Numbered from the stretch's first letter, positions 22,807-30,579 are shown. The stretch: 33,781 bases of DNA from an uncultured Bacilli bacterium (GCA_947625715.1 CANQPR010000001.1:1-33781); one strand, 5' to 3'. Notes: a model not told the origin generated them from the sequence alone. Made by a program: numbers and translations.

Positions 22807-24786
22807 ATGAATAATCAAGAAAACAACAAATTTTTAGGAGAAGAAAATATTACTAAATTACTTTTTAAATTTTCTATACCCTGTATTATATCTTTACTTA
22901 TTAGTTCCTTATATAATATTGTTGATCAAATATTTATTGGTAACAGCGAGTTAGGATATTTAGGAAATACTGCTACTGGTATTGTTTATCCAATCACAAT
23001 AATTGCGGTTGCTTTTGCCTGGGCTTTAGGTGATGGTGCATCAGCTTATTTATCTCTTGCTCAAGGAAGAAATGATACAGTAAATGCCCCCAAATCTATA
23101 GCTAATAGCATCTTAGTAACTTTTATAATTAGTCTTATTATGCTTTTTTTAGGTTTAATTTTTAAAGATTCTTTACTATATTTATTTGGAGCTAGTTCTA
23201 ATAGTATTGATTTAGCAAGAGACTATTATTTAATAATTCTTTATGCGATTCCTGTTTATATGTTAACAAATAGTATGAACGGAGTTATAAGGGCTGATGG
23301 TTCACCAAAATTTTCAATGTTTGTTACAGCGCTTGGTGCCATAATTAATATTATTTTAGACCCATTATTTATTTTTAAATTTCATTTAGGAATAAAAGGC
23401 GCAGCATACGCAACAATAATTGGACAAATAGCATCTTTTATTTTATCAATAATCTACTACTTAAAACCCAAAACATTTAAATTAACTAAAAATAGTTTTA
23501 AAATCGATATTAATGTTTTAAAAAATGTCATAAAACTAGGAATATCAACCTTCATAACTCAAATGAGTATAGTTATTATTTCCTTAGTATGTAACATGAT
23601 GCTTTTTAAATATGGAGAATCTAGTGAATATAAAAGTGATATACCTATTGCAGTAATTGGCATTGTCATGAAAGTTTTTTCTATTGTCATTAACATTGTT
23701 ATTGGTATCATTTTAGGTGCTCAACCTATTTTAGGTTATAATTATGGTGCTAAAAAAATAAACCGTGTTAAAGAAACCTTTAAAAAAGTAGCCATTATGA
23801 CATTAATTATAGGTGTAGCATCAACGTTTATTATTGAATTATATCCTCAAAAGATAATTAGTATTTTTGGTTCTAATGATACGTTATACATTAATTTTGC
23901 TGTTTTAGCATTCCGTTTATTTTTAATGTTTATAACTTTTACTTGTTTTATTAAAGTAAGTTCTATTTTTTTTCAAGCAGTTGGTAGTCCCATCAAATCA
24001 GCCATTATATCTTTAGGAAGAGACATTATCTTCTTTGTTCCTTTAGTTATAATATTACCTAATTTTTGGGGAATTAATGGGGTATTAATATCAGCACCTA
24101 TAGCCGATTGCTTAGGAATGTTTCTAACTATAGCATTAATAATTAACTTTTTTAAAAATTTAGATATTGAAAATACTGAAATAGAACAAAAAAATATTTA
24201 TTTAAAAAAATCACATCCTGGCGTAATAATAACTATTTCAAGAACGCATGGTACAAAAGGCAAAAAAATAGCTAAATTAGTCGCCCAAAAATTAAATATT
24301 CCTTACTATGATAAAGAAATAACGGCTTTAGTGGCCAAAGAAAGTGGGTTAGATAAAGAATTTATTTCAAATATAAGTAATAGTAATAAGCGTCTTTACG
24401 ATTTATATTTAACAACTTCTCCTGTTAAATATGCCATAGAAGCTCAAGAAAAAATTATTAAAAAAATTGCTTTAAATGGCTCTTGTGTTATCGTAGGTCG
24501 AGCAAGTGATTATGTTTTAAGAAATAATGACAAAGTCATTAAAATATTTATATATGCACCATTAGATTATCGAATTAAAAATATTATGAAAATGTATAAT
24601 GATTCTTTAGAATCTGCCAAGAAGAATATTGCTTTATCTGATAAAAATAGAGCTAATTATTATGAAATTATTTCTAATCAAACTTGGGGTCAAAAAGAAA
24701 ACTATGATTTATGTATAAATTCTTATTTAGGTGAAGAACAAACGGCTAATATTATTTGTGATTATATTGAAAAATTAAAAAAGTAA
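22807..24786 (+). CDS. MATE efflux transporter fused to a cytidylate-kinase-like domain
   Basis: 659 residues. Residues ~15-455 are a MATE (multidrug and toxic compound extrusion) transporter with about 12 hydrophobic segments; the usual PCIISLLISSLYNIVDQIFIG start and the YGAKKINRVKE loop are visible. A short linker leads to residues ~472-659, which match the cytidylate-kinase-like family (PF13189 type): VIITISRTHGTKGKKIAKLV, GSCVIVGRASDYVL, FIYAPLDYRI and NYDLCINSYLG. In stand-alone relatives the loop reads ISR-x-x-GSGG; here it is ISRTHGTKG, so nucleotide binding may be altered. The domain should be cytoplasmic. One continuous frame with AAAGGAGG upstream rules out a simple frameshift fusion. 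Substrate unknown. Confidence 0.9.
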   Translation: MNNQENNKFLGEENITKLLFKFSIPCIISLLISSLYNIVDQIFIGNSELGYLGNTATGIVYPITIIAVAFAWALGDGASAYLSLAQGRNDTVNAPKSIANSILVTFIISLIMLFLGLIFKDSLLYLFGASSNSIDLARDYYLIILYAIPVYMLTNSMNGVIRADGSPKFSMFVTALGAIINIILDPLFIFKFHLGIKGAAYATIIGQIASFILSIIYYLKPKTFKLTKNSFKIDINVLKNVIKLGISTFITQMSIVIISLVCNMMLFKYGESSEYKSDIPIAVIGIVMKVFSIVINIVIGIILGAQPILGYNYGAKKINRVKETFKKVAIMTLIIGVASTFIIELYPQKIISIFGSNDTLYINFAVLAFRLFLMFITFTCFIKVSSIFFQAVGSPIKSAIISLGRDIIFFVPLVIILPNFWGINGVLISAPIADCLGMFLTIALIINFFKNLDIENTEIEQKNIYLKKSHPGVIITISRTHGTKGKKIAKLVAQKLNIPYYDKEITALVAKESGLDKEFISNISNSNKRLYDLYLTTSPVKYAIEAQEKIIKKIALNGSCVIVGRASDYVLRNNDKVIKIFIYAPLDYRIKNIMKMYNDSLESAKKNIALSDKNRANYYEIISNQTWGQKENYDLCINSYLGEEQTANIICDYIEKLKK

Positions 24787-24829
24787 AAAAAGGTTGTCAA
24801 GAAATTATAATTTCAAGACAGCTTTTTTA
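24785..24829 (+). terminator. Terminator, copy 1 of a repeated palindromic element
   Basis: GTTGTC and GACAGC pair around an AA/AA internal loop, then GAAAT and ATTTC form the upper stem; flanking A- and T-runs make it bidirectional. Bases 24793-24827 are identical over 35 nt to 27918-27952. It terminates the MATE gene. Confidence 0.8.
24793..24827. repeat. 35-nt direct repeat, copy 1
   Basis: The 35 bases starting GTTGTCAAGAAATTATAATT and ending CAAGACAGCTTTTT recur exactly at 27918-27952 in the same orientation. The two copies bracket a 3.1-kb segment with gene remnants and an ABC cassette. Confidence 0.9.
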
Positions 24830-25112
24830 AAAAATTAATTATCATTTAAAAAAGTAATTTCCAATAATGAATTAAATGGAAATTCAGTTATTCAAAAAAT
24901 TCGAATAACTGCCACTGATGGTTAAGATTACAATACAAACTTTTATAGTTTAGATGTCACCTTGCTATTACAGGAATGACTACATCAGAAATTATAAAAA
25001 CACGAGTCGATTTCAAAAAAGATTAATTGAAACTCAAAATATTGAATCGTCAGAATAATAATGGATAATGTAATGATTAAAAAGCAAATAATAATTTGGA
25101 GGAGTTGATATA
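24830..25112. other. Gene-free stretch with hairpin and possible gene fragment
   Basis: No open reading frame of note. CAGTTATTC (24885-24893) and GAATAACTG (24903-24911) form a perfect 9-bp stem with a 9-nt loop and no U-tract. One frame from about 24958 reads CHLAITGMTTSEIIKTRVDF, faintly like the C-terminal half of TSCPD-domain proteins (…L-x-x-GM-x-x-x-E-I-I…), but it is preceded and followed by stops. It probably contains a decayed gene; identity is uncertain. Confidence 0.35.
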
Positions 25113-25412
25113 ATGGCTACAACAAAAGAGTATAGAGATTTTGTATTGGAACAATTAAATTTATTAAATAACATTACCTGTAAATCAATGATGGGAGAAT
25201 ATTTACTTTATTACAATAACATTTTATTTGGTGGTATATATGATGATAGATTACTTGTTAAGATAGTAGATAACAATAAAAAATACAATATGCAAGAATC
25301 TATACCTTATGATGGCGCTAAACATATGTATTTAGTTGATGATGTAGATAACAAAGAATTATTAAAAGAAATTGTTATTGAAACTTGTAAAGGCTTACCA
25401 ATAAAAAAGTAA
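25113..25412 (+). CDS. TfoX/Sxy family N-terminal-domain protein
   Basis: 99 residues. KEYRDFVLEQLNLLNNITCKSMMGEYLLYYNNILFGGIYDDRLLVKI is the hallmark of the TfoX N-terminal domain (split here: motif at residues 5-51, key residues MMGEY and GGIYDDRLLVK). Stand-alone single-domain members like this are common in Firmicutes; the competence-regulator name comes from the larger proteobacterial proteins, and the role here is unknown. It has a strong ribosome binding site (TTGGAGGAG) 10 nt upstream. Its neighbours on both sides are decayed. Confidence 0.8.
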   Translation: MATTKEYRDFVLEQLNLLNNITCKSMMGEYLLYYNNILFGGIYDDRLLVKIVDNNKKYNMQESIPYDGAKHMYLVDDVDNKELLKEIVIETCKGLPIKK

Positions 25413-25428
25413 AAGAAGTTTAAAATAT

Positions 25429-25672
25429 ATGAATAAAGAAATATTATTATCAAATATTGATAAAATTCATACTACTGAAATGGGTATTGATAGAATTAAA
25501 AAATCTAAAACTAGATACAAATGATGTAATAGAATATTGTAAAAATAAAGTTTTAGAAAAAAATTGTAATATATTTAAACAAGGAAAGAATTGGTATTGT
25601 GAAATTGAAAATATAATAATAACTATTAACTCATATAGCTATACAATTATAACAGCCCATACTATTCGCTAA
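25429..25672 (+). pseudogene. DUF3781-like gene broken by a frameshift
   Basis: ATG 25429 opens MNKEILLSNIDKIHTTEMG and continues to DRIKK. The continuation NLKLDTNDVIEYCKNKVLEK, then GKNWYCEIENIIITINSYSYTIITAH, is in another frame. The switch falls in a run of six A (25498-25503); removing one A, or adding two, restores one ~81-residue DUF3781-type protein. As given, the first frame stops after about 33 codons. It may be a true mutation, a sequencing error in the homopolymer, or slippage. Confidence 0.65.
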
Positions 25673-25905
25673 ATTACAATTTATCTAACTCTCAGTCTTT
25701 TGAACTTCGTAAAGAAAAAAATATAACACAAGAGCAATTAGAGAAACAAATAAATGTTACAAAACAAACTAAGTTAAAAAACAGCACCAAAACAAGCATT
25801 AAGAAATTAGTAAAAAATAATAAAGAAAAAGTAAATAATATTTTAGAATCAAATAAATTGGCAGTATTTATATTATATTACAGTTTATTAAGAGATCTAG
25901 AATGA
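25673..25905 (+). pseudogene. Remnant of an XRE-type HTH regulator joined to another fragment
   Basis: From 25693 the frame reads ELRKEKNITQEQLEKQINVTKQT, the first helices of a Cro/C1-type HTH, without any start codon. After KQT, where VSKWE would be expected, it changes to an unrelated helical tail (STKTSIKKLVKNNKEKVNN, then AVFILYYSLLRDLE) and stops at 25905. This looks like a deletion that joined two gene pieces. Confidence 0.55.
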
Positions 25906-25937
25906 TTTACTTTTTTTATGTATTTTAATTATATATA

Positions 25938-25966
25938 TTGGCATCTGTATATAACCTGTATATAAT
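25938..25966 (+). promoter_or_regulatory. Promoter of the GntR-ABC operon
   Basis: TTGGCA (25938-25943), an exact 17-bp spacer and TATAAT (25961-25966). The -10 box lies inside the palindromic operator listed next. Confidence 0.85.
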
Positions 25967-25977
25967 ACTTATATACA
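25957..25977. promoter_or_regulatory. GntR/YtrA-type operator palindrome
   Basis: A perfect inverted repeat: TGTATATAA (25957-25965), a 3-nt centre, then TTATATACA (25969-25977). It covers the -10 box, so the GntR-family protein encoded 12 bp downstream probably represses its own operon here. Confidence 0.75.
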
Positions 25978-25989
25978 AAGAGGTGAACT

Positions 25990-26367
25990 ATGGAAATTAT
26001 AATAAGTAATTCAAGTGATATTCCCATATATGAACAAATAAAAGAACAAATAAAAGTTAAAATAGTCTCTAATGAACTAAAAGAAAATGAATTATTACCA
26101 TCCATAAGAACTTTAGCTAAAGATCTTCGATGCAGTGTTATAACAACTAAAAATGCTTATGAAGAATTAGTTAAAGAAGGCTATGTAAAAAATGTTCCTT
26201 CTAAGGGTTTTTATGTAGCAAAAATAAATAAAGATGTTGCTATAGAAGAACAATTAAGTAAAATACAACAATTAATAGATAAAGCAATTGCCATAGCTAA
26301 GATGAATAACATCGATAAAAAAAACTTAAGTGAAATGTTAAATATATTGTATGAGGAGGAAAAATAA
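25990..26367 (+). CDS. GntR family transcriptional regulator, YtrA type
   Basis: 125 residues. Residues ~10-75 are a GntR winged helix-turn-helix: IPIYEQIKEQIKVKIVSNEL, then ELLPSIRTLAKDLRCSVITT and YEELVKEGYVKNVPSKGFYV. There is only a short helical C-terminal part (~50 residues), as in the YtrA subfamily, which lacks a large effector domain and typically controls ABC-transporter operons. It is followed directly by such a transporter and preceded by a perfect palindromic operator. The C-terminus overlaps the ribosome binding site of the next gene. Confidence 0.92.
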   Translation: MEIIISNSSDIPIYEQIKEQIKVKIVSNELKENELLPSIRTLAKDLRCSVITTKNAYEELVKEGYVKNVPSKGFYVAKINKDVAIEEQLSKIQQLIDKAIAIAKMNNIDKKNLSEMLNILYEEEK

Positions 26368-26368
26368 A

Positions 26369-27226
26369 ATGGAAAATATTTTAGAAATTAAAAACCTTTG
26401 TAAAAAATATGATAATTTTGAACTTAAAAATGTATCATTTACTTTACCTAAAGGTATGATTATGGGTTTTATTGGTGAAAATGGTGCTGGGAAGACCACA
26501 ACAATAAAAGCTATATTAGATATTATTAAATCTTATAGTGGTGAAATTAAAATTTTTGGATTAGATAATCGTAAAGATGATGAAAAAATAAAAGAGGATA
26601 TTGGAGTTGTTTTAGATGATATGTTCTTTCCTGAAATACTTACGCCTAATGATATAAATAATACAATGCAAGGTATTTATAAAAATTGGGATACTAAAAT
26701 GTTTAATGATTATTTAAAAGAATTTTCTTTATTACCTAATAAACAAATTAAAACTTTTTCTAAAGGTATGAGAAAAAAACTAGAAATTGCAACGGCTATA
26801 TCTCATCATCCTAAACTTTTAATATTAGATGAACCAACATCAGGACTTGATCCAGTAGCTAGAGCAGAAGTAATTCAAATATTTCAAAATTTTATTGAAA
26901 AAGATGATTGTTCTATTATACTTTCTAGTCATATTACTGCTGATTTAGAACATATTGCTGATTACATAACTTTTATAAATAATGGTGAAATTGTTTTATC
27001 TAAAATCACTAATGAATTATTAGATAAATATGGAATAGTAAAATGTACGGAAAAAGAGTTTAAAGATATTAATAAAAAAGATTATGTTAAATATAAAAAA
27101 TCAAAATATGAATATGAGGTATTGATTCCAAATAAAAAGGAATTTAAAACTAAATATAATATTTCTATAATTGATAAAATTACTTTAGATGACCTTATGG
27201 TTTTAATGATTAAGGGGGAAGAATAA
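26369..27226 (+). CDS. ABC transporter ATP-binding protein
   Basis: 285 residues from ATG 26369, placed after GAGGAGG; an in-frame ATG at 26351 precedes that ribosome binding site inside the GntR gene and is rejected. Walker A GENGAGKTT at 36-44, signature FSKGMRKKLEIA (about 128-139), Walker B LLILDEPTSGLDP (about 145-157), and the H-loop in SSHIT. It resembles the ATPase of YtrB/BcrA-like exporters that partner with ABC-2 permeases. The last base overlaps the first of the permease gene. Confidence 0.92.
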   Translation: MENILEIKNLCKKYDNFELKNVSFTLPKGMIMGFIGENGAGKTTTIKAILDIIKSYSGEIKIFGLDNRKDDEKIKEDIGVVLDDMFFPEILTPNDINNTMQGIYKNWDTKMFNDYLKEFSLLPNKQIKTFSKGMRKKLEIATAISHHPKLLILDEPTSGLDPVARAEVIQIFQNFIEKDDCSIILSSHITADLEHIADYITFINNGEIVLSKITNELLDKYGIVKCTEKEFKDINKKDYVKYKKSKYEYEVLIPNKKEFKTKYNISIIDKITLDDLMVLMIKGEE

Positions 27227-27858
27227 TGATAGGATTTATTAAAAAAGATTTAGCAATGATTAAAAGTAATTTTAAATTACTAGCAGTATTAATTGTTGTT
27301 TATGCCATAATGGGTTTAATGGATAAAATGGATATATCGTTTATCTTACCGTTTATGTGCGTAATGATAATGATTTCTTCATTTAGTTATGAGAACTATA
27401 ATAAGTGGGATGCTTATTCTATTTCATTACCTAACGGAAGAAAAAATAGTGTAAAATCTAAATATATAACTACAATATTAATGACTCTTATTGTTTCAAT
27501 AATTACAATTATTTTATCTTTTATTATATCTTATGTTAATACTCAAACTATTAATTATGAAAAAATATTAGTAACAATGTTTGGTACAATATTCGGAACA
27601 TTATTGGTTTTAACGATTATGTATCCAATTATTTATAAATTTGGTGTTGAAAAAGCAAGGATTGGTATCTTTTTACTGGTATTTGGAATAGTTATTATTG
27701 GTAGTTTACTTGCAAATTTTGTGAATTTATCAAGTATTTTAAAATCTTTAGCTTTTTTAGAAGATTACTTAATAATAATTTTAATAATAGTAGCAATTAT
27801 TATGGTTTATGGATCTTATAAAATATCCGAAAAAATATTTAATAAAAAAGAGTTTTAA
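27226..27858 (+). CDS. ABC-2 type transporter permease
   Basis: 210 residues with about six hydrophobic segments (approximately 18-32, 38-52, 84-107, 117-135, 145-165 and 180-198). The conserved FSYENYNKWDAYSISLPNGR loop after TM2 is typical of the ABC2_membrane_2 permeases that pair with a YtrA-like regulator and one ATPase. It should form the membrane half of an exporter; the substrate, possibly an antibiotic or peptide, cannot be told. It has a one-base overlap with the ATPase gene. Confidence 0.88.
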   Translation: MIGFIKKDLAMIKSNFKLLAVLIVVYAIMGLMDKMDISFILPFMCVMIMISSFSYENYNKWDAYSISLPNGRKNSVKSKYITTILMTLIVSIITIILSFIISYVNTQTINYEKILVTMFGTIFGTLLVLTIMYPIIYKFGVEKARIGIFLLVFGIVIIGSLLANFVNLSSILKSLAFLEDYLIIILIIVAIIMVYGSYKISEKIFNKKEF

Positions 27859-27890
27859 AGTCATCTTTTAATTAACAAAAGAATCTTTTT

Positions 27891-27912
27891 AAAGGAGAAC
27901 ATGAAAAATTAA
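27891..27912 (+). other. Orphan ribosome binding site with a three-codon frame
   Basis: AAAGGAG (27891-27897) is followed at the right distance by ATG AAA AAT TAA (27901-27912), immediately in front of the repeated terminator. It looks like the start of a fourth operon gene that was deleted. Confidence 0.35.
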
Positions 27913-27954
27913 AAAAAGTTGTCAAGAAATTATAATTTCAAGACAGCTTTTTAA
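27911..27954. terminator. Bidirectional terminator, copy 2 of the repeated element
   Basis: The same stem as at 24785-24829 (GTTGTC/GACAGC, then GAAAT/ATTTC) with A- and T-runs at both sides. It sits between the rightward permease and the leftward importer genes and can serve both. Confidence 0.8.
27918..27952. repeat. 35-nt direct repeat, copy 2
   Basis: Identical over 35 nt and in the same orientation as 24793-24827. Confidence 0.9.
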
Positions 27955-27958
27955 ATGT

Positions 27959-28738
27959 TTATAAAAACTTCTTTTCAATAAATTTAACTATTTCATATAA
28001 AATAAATGATAAAATAATTAAAATAACAATTCCAGCCATAACAATATTTAAGTTAAATATTTGTGTACCATAAATTATTAAATAGCCAATACCTTTTTTA
28101 CTTACTAAAAATTCACCCATAATGACGCCAATCAAAGTCATCGAAATATTAAGCTTTAAAGAAGAAATAATAGTTCTTTTACTTCCCGGAATAATTAAAT
28201 ATTTTAATATTTGTTTTTTTGATGCCCCAAAAGATTTAAGTAATTTAATTTTCGTTTCATCTGTTCCTAAAAAACCATTATAAATAGTAAGTAAACTAAC
28301 TATTAAATTTATAAGTAATGCCATAATTATAATAGCCTTAATATTTGCGCCTGCCCAAATAATTATTATAGGGCCTAAAGCTACTTTGGGTAAACTATTT
28401 AGCATTGTTAAAAAAGGATCAACAATTTTTGCAAGTATCAAACACTCATATAAAATAATAGCTATTATAAATCCTAAACCAATTCCTAAAGAAAAGGCAA
28501 TGATGATTTCATATAAAGTTGTAAAAATATGTTCAAATAAGCTACCACTATAAGCTAAAGATATTATTGTTTTGATAATTCGACTTGGACTTGAAAAAAT
28601 GAACGGATTTAACACTTTTTTTAAAGTAAGATATTCCCATAAACCTAATATTAAAATGACAATTCCTACTTGGACAATTTTAATAATTATTTGCTCTAAA
28701 CGAATTTTTTTTAAAAATAATTTTTGGTTATCCGACAT
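27959..28738 (-). CDS. ABC importer permease, SsuC/TauC-like
   Basis: 259 residues with about six membrane segments. The cytoplasmic coupling (EAA-type) loop is LLKSFGASKKQILKYLIIPG, and LPKVALGPIIIIW is the conserved block of the nitrate/sulfonate/taurine/HMP permeases. It overlaps the ATPase gene by 11 nt and is the last gene of a three-gene leftward operon. The imported substrate is not determined. Confidence 0.88.
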   Translation of the reverse strand: MSDNQKLFLKKIRLEQIIIKIVQVGIVILILGLWEYLTLKKVLNPFIFSSPSRIIKTIISLAYSGSLFEHIFTTLYEIIIAFSLGIGLGFIIAIILYECLILAKIVDPFLTMLNSLPKVALGPIIIIWAGANIKAIIIMALLINLIVSLLTIYNGFLGTDETKIKLLKSFGASKKQILKYLIIPGSKRTIISSLKLNISMTLIGVIMGEFLVSKKGIGYLIIYGTQIFNLNIVMAGIVILIILSFILYEIVKFIEKKFL

Positions 28739-29477
28739 TTACATCTAAATCCTTCCATATTTGCTGATAATATAAATTAAAGTCTTTTTCATTTCGATTT
28801 AAAATAGGATTATCATTATTTAAATTTATTTCGTATATTTTTTTTATTTTACAAGGCCTTTTTGATAAAACCACAACTCTATTAGCTAAACTTACCGCTT
28901 CGGCAATATCATGAGATACTAAAATAGTAGTAATTTTTTCTTGTTTAATAATTTTAAAAACATCACAACTAATTGCTAGACGAGATTGATAATCTAAAGC
29001 TGAAAATGGTTCATCAAGTAGTAAAATATCCGGTTTAATAGCTAAGGTTCTAATTAAAGCAACTCTTTGTTTCATACCTCCTGATAATTCATGAGGATAT
29101 TTATTCATAAATTCATCCAAATTATAAGTTTTAAATAATTTTTTTACATAAGCAATATTTTCCATTGTATCTTTTTTTTGAATTTTTAAACCTAAAATAG
29201 CATTTTCATAAACACTTAGCCATGGAAACAATGCATCATTTTGTAACATATAACCAATAACTGGTTTTCTATTTTGAAAATAAAAACTACCTTCATGACA
29301 TTTTTCAATACCTGCTAAAATACCTAGTAAAGAAGATTTACCACAGCCACTAGAACCGACAATTGCTACAATTTCGCCTTTTTTAATCTCTAAATTAATA
29401 TCATCAATTGCTTTTATCTCACCTTTTTTGGTGTAATAAGATTTTTTTATATGCGCGATTGTAAGAGTATTATTCAT
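28728..29477 (-). CDS. ABC importer ATP-binding protein, SsuB/TauB-like
   Basis: 249 residues. Walker A GSSGCGKSS at 41-49, Q-loop in YMLQNDALFPWLSVYEN, signature LSGGMKQRVALIR, Walker B ILLLDEPFSALD and H-loop VSHDIAEAV. The NDALFPW form after the Q-loop is typical of the nitrate/sulfonate/thiamine-precursor importers. It overlaps both neighbours by a few bases, indicating translational coupling within the operon. Confidence 0.92.
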   Translation of the reverse strand: MNNTLTIAHIKKSYYTKKGEIKAIDDINLEIKKGEIVAIVGSSGCGKSSLLGILAGIEKCHEGSFYFQNRKPVIGYMLQNDALFPWLSVYENAILGLKIQKKDTMENIAYVKKLFKTYNLDEFMNKYPHELSGGMKQRVALIRTLAIKPDILLLDEPFSALDYQSRLAISCDVFKIIKQEKITTILVSHDIAEAVSLANRVVVLSKRPCKIKKIYEINLNNDNPILNRNEKDFNLYYQQIWKDLDVNVG

Positions 29478-30471
29478 TTGTCAAATTTTTTACTAAATCA
29501 TTATATGGTACATAATCTTCTAATAAATTATTATCAATCATAATATCTTCTAAATTTCTATACATTGTTTCACTAATAAAACTAGTTTTTAGAAAACAAT
29601 CATTTTCTTTGTAGCGTTCAATTATTTTTTCTAAGTCATCTATGTTGGTATCAGTAAATTGTTTAATAATTACTTGGGCAATTGTTTTCGAACTATTTTC
29701 AAACACAAATTGCAAGCCTTTGTTAATGGCCAAATTAAATTTTTCTAAAACTTCTTTGTTATTTTCAAAATAACTTTTTTTCGTATAAAAAGCTGTATAT
29801 GGCATTTCTCCAGAATATTTACCAATAGACTCTACTACATAACCAAGATTTTCTTTTTCTAATAATGTTGCATTTGGTTCAAATAAATTAACATAATCAC
29901 CGGTATTACCAATAAATGCTCCTGATAAAGATGCAAAATCAATTGAATAGTTAATGTTTACTTTATTTTCATCAATTCCAACTTTTTTTAAAGCATTTAA
30001 GAAATTAAGAGCTGGCATTCCACCTTGTCTTCCAACAAGTATTTCCTTGCCAATTAAATCTTCCCAAGAAAATGTTTTTTCTCTTGAAACAATAAATTGT
30101 CCATCTCTTTTTGTCAGTCCTGCAAAAGTTACTAAATAATCTTTTTCATCACCATTGTAAACATAAATTGCACTTTCAGGACCTGCAAAACCAATAAGGG
30201 CATCTCCTGATATAACACTTGTTGCGACTTTATCTGCACCTGGTGTTAAAATTAATTCAACATCTAATCCCAATTCTTGAAAATAATTATTTTCTATAGC
30301 AACGTATAAAGGTGCATAAAAGGGACTATGGGTTACTTCAGCTAATGGTATTTTTATTAAATCTTTTGAGCTAGCATTGTTTTTATTATCCTTCTTTATT
30401 AAAAATCCTATAATAACGCCTAAAATTATTATAATTAAGACAACAATTAAAAGCTCAATTTTCTTTTTCAA
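29470..30471 (-). CDS. ABC importer substrate-binding protein, NitT/TauT-like
   Basis: 333 residues. I chose TTG 30471 as start because GGAGGA lies 8-10 nt upstream of it, inside a longer GTG-initiated frame from 30492. Residues ~5-25 form one hydrophobic segment; there is no cysteine at a lipobox position, so this is probably a signal-anchored rather than lipidated receptor, unlike most Gram-positive binding proteins. The mature part follows the NMT1/THI5-like SsuA pattern: PFYAPLYVAIENNYFQELGL, then VELILTPGADKVATSVISGD, IGFAGPESAIYVY, GRQGGMPALNFL and GEMPYTAFYT. Ligand candidates are sulfonates, a thiamine precursor or a related small anion. Confidence 0.87.
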   Translation of the reverse strand: MKKKIELLIVVLIIIILGVIIGFLIKKDNKNNASSKDLIKIPLAEVTHSPFYAPLYVAIENNYFQELGLDVELILTPGADKVATSVISGDALIGFAGPESAIYVYNGDEKDYLVTFAGLTKRDGQFIVSREKTFSWEDLIGKEILVGRQGGMPALNFLNALKKVGIDENKVNINYSIDFASLSGAFIGNTGDYVNLFEPNATLLEKENLGYVVESIGKYSGEMPYTAFYTKKSYFENNKEVLEKFNLAINKGLQFVFENSSKTIAQVIIKQFTDTNIDDLEKIIERYKENDCFLKTSFISETMYRNLEDIMIDNNLLEDYVPYNDLVKNLTNE

Positions 30472-30519
30472 AATACATTCCTCCTTTTTCACATAATATT
30501 ATATTCCCATAAAAAAAAT

Positions 30520-30569
30520 AGGTTCTTTTTTCTCCTAATGCACATTTTGATTTACAAATAAAAGAACCT
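30520..30569. promoter_or_regulatory. Inverted repeat between divergent promoters
   Basis: AGGTTCTTTT (30520-30529) and AAAAGAACCT (30560-30569) are perfect 10-bp arms, centres 40 bp apart. The right arm lies in the spacer of the rightward promoter. On the minus strand the right-left pairing is followed by an eight-T run, so in a leftward transcript it would form a terminator-like hairpin ahead of the importer genes. Confidence 0.5.
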
Positions 30570-30579
30570 TTGCTATAAT
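30551..30579 (+). promoter_or_regulatory. Promoter of the coiled-coil protein gene
   Basis: TTTACA (30551-30556), a 17-bp spacer and TATAAT (30574-30579) with an extended -10 TG (TGCTATAAT). Transcription would begin near 30586, which rules out the in-frame ATG at 30586 as translation start. Confidence 0.8.

Noticed and set aside
24785..27954. The repeat-bounded module as an insertion sequence or transposon
   Set aside because: The repeats are direct and act as terminators; no transposase, integrase or target-site duplication was seen.
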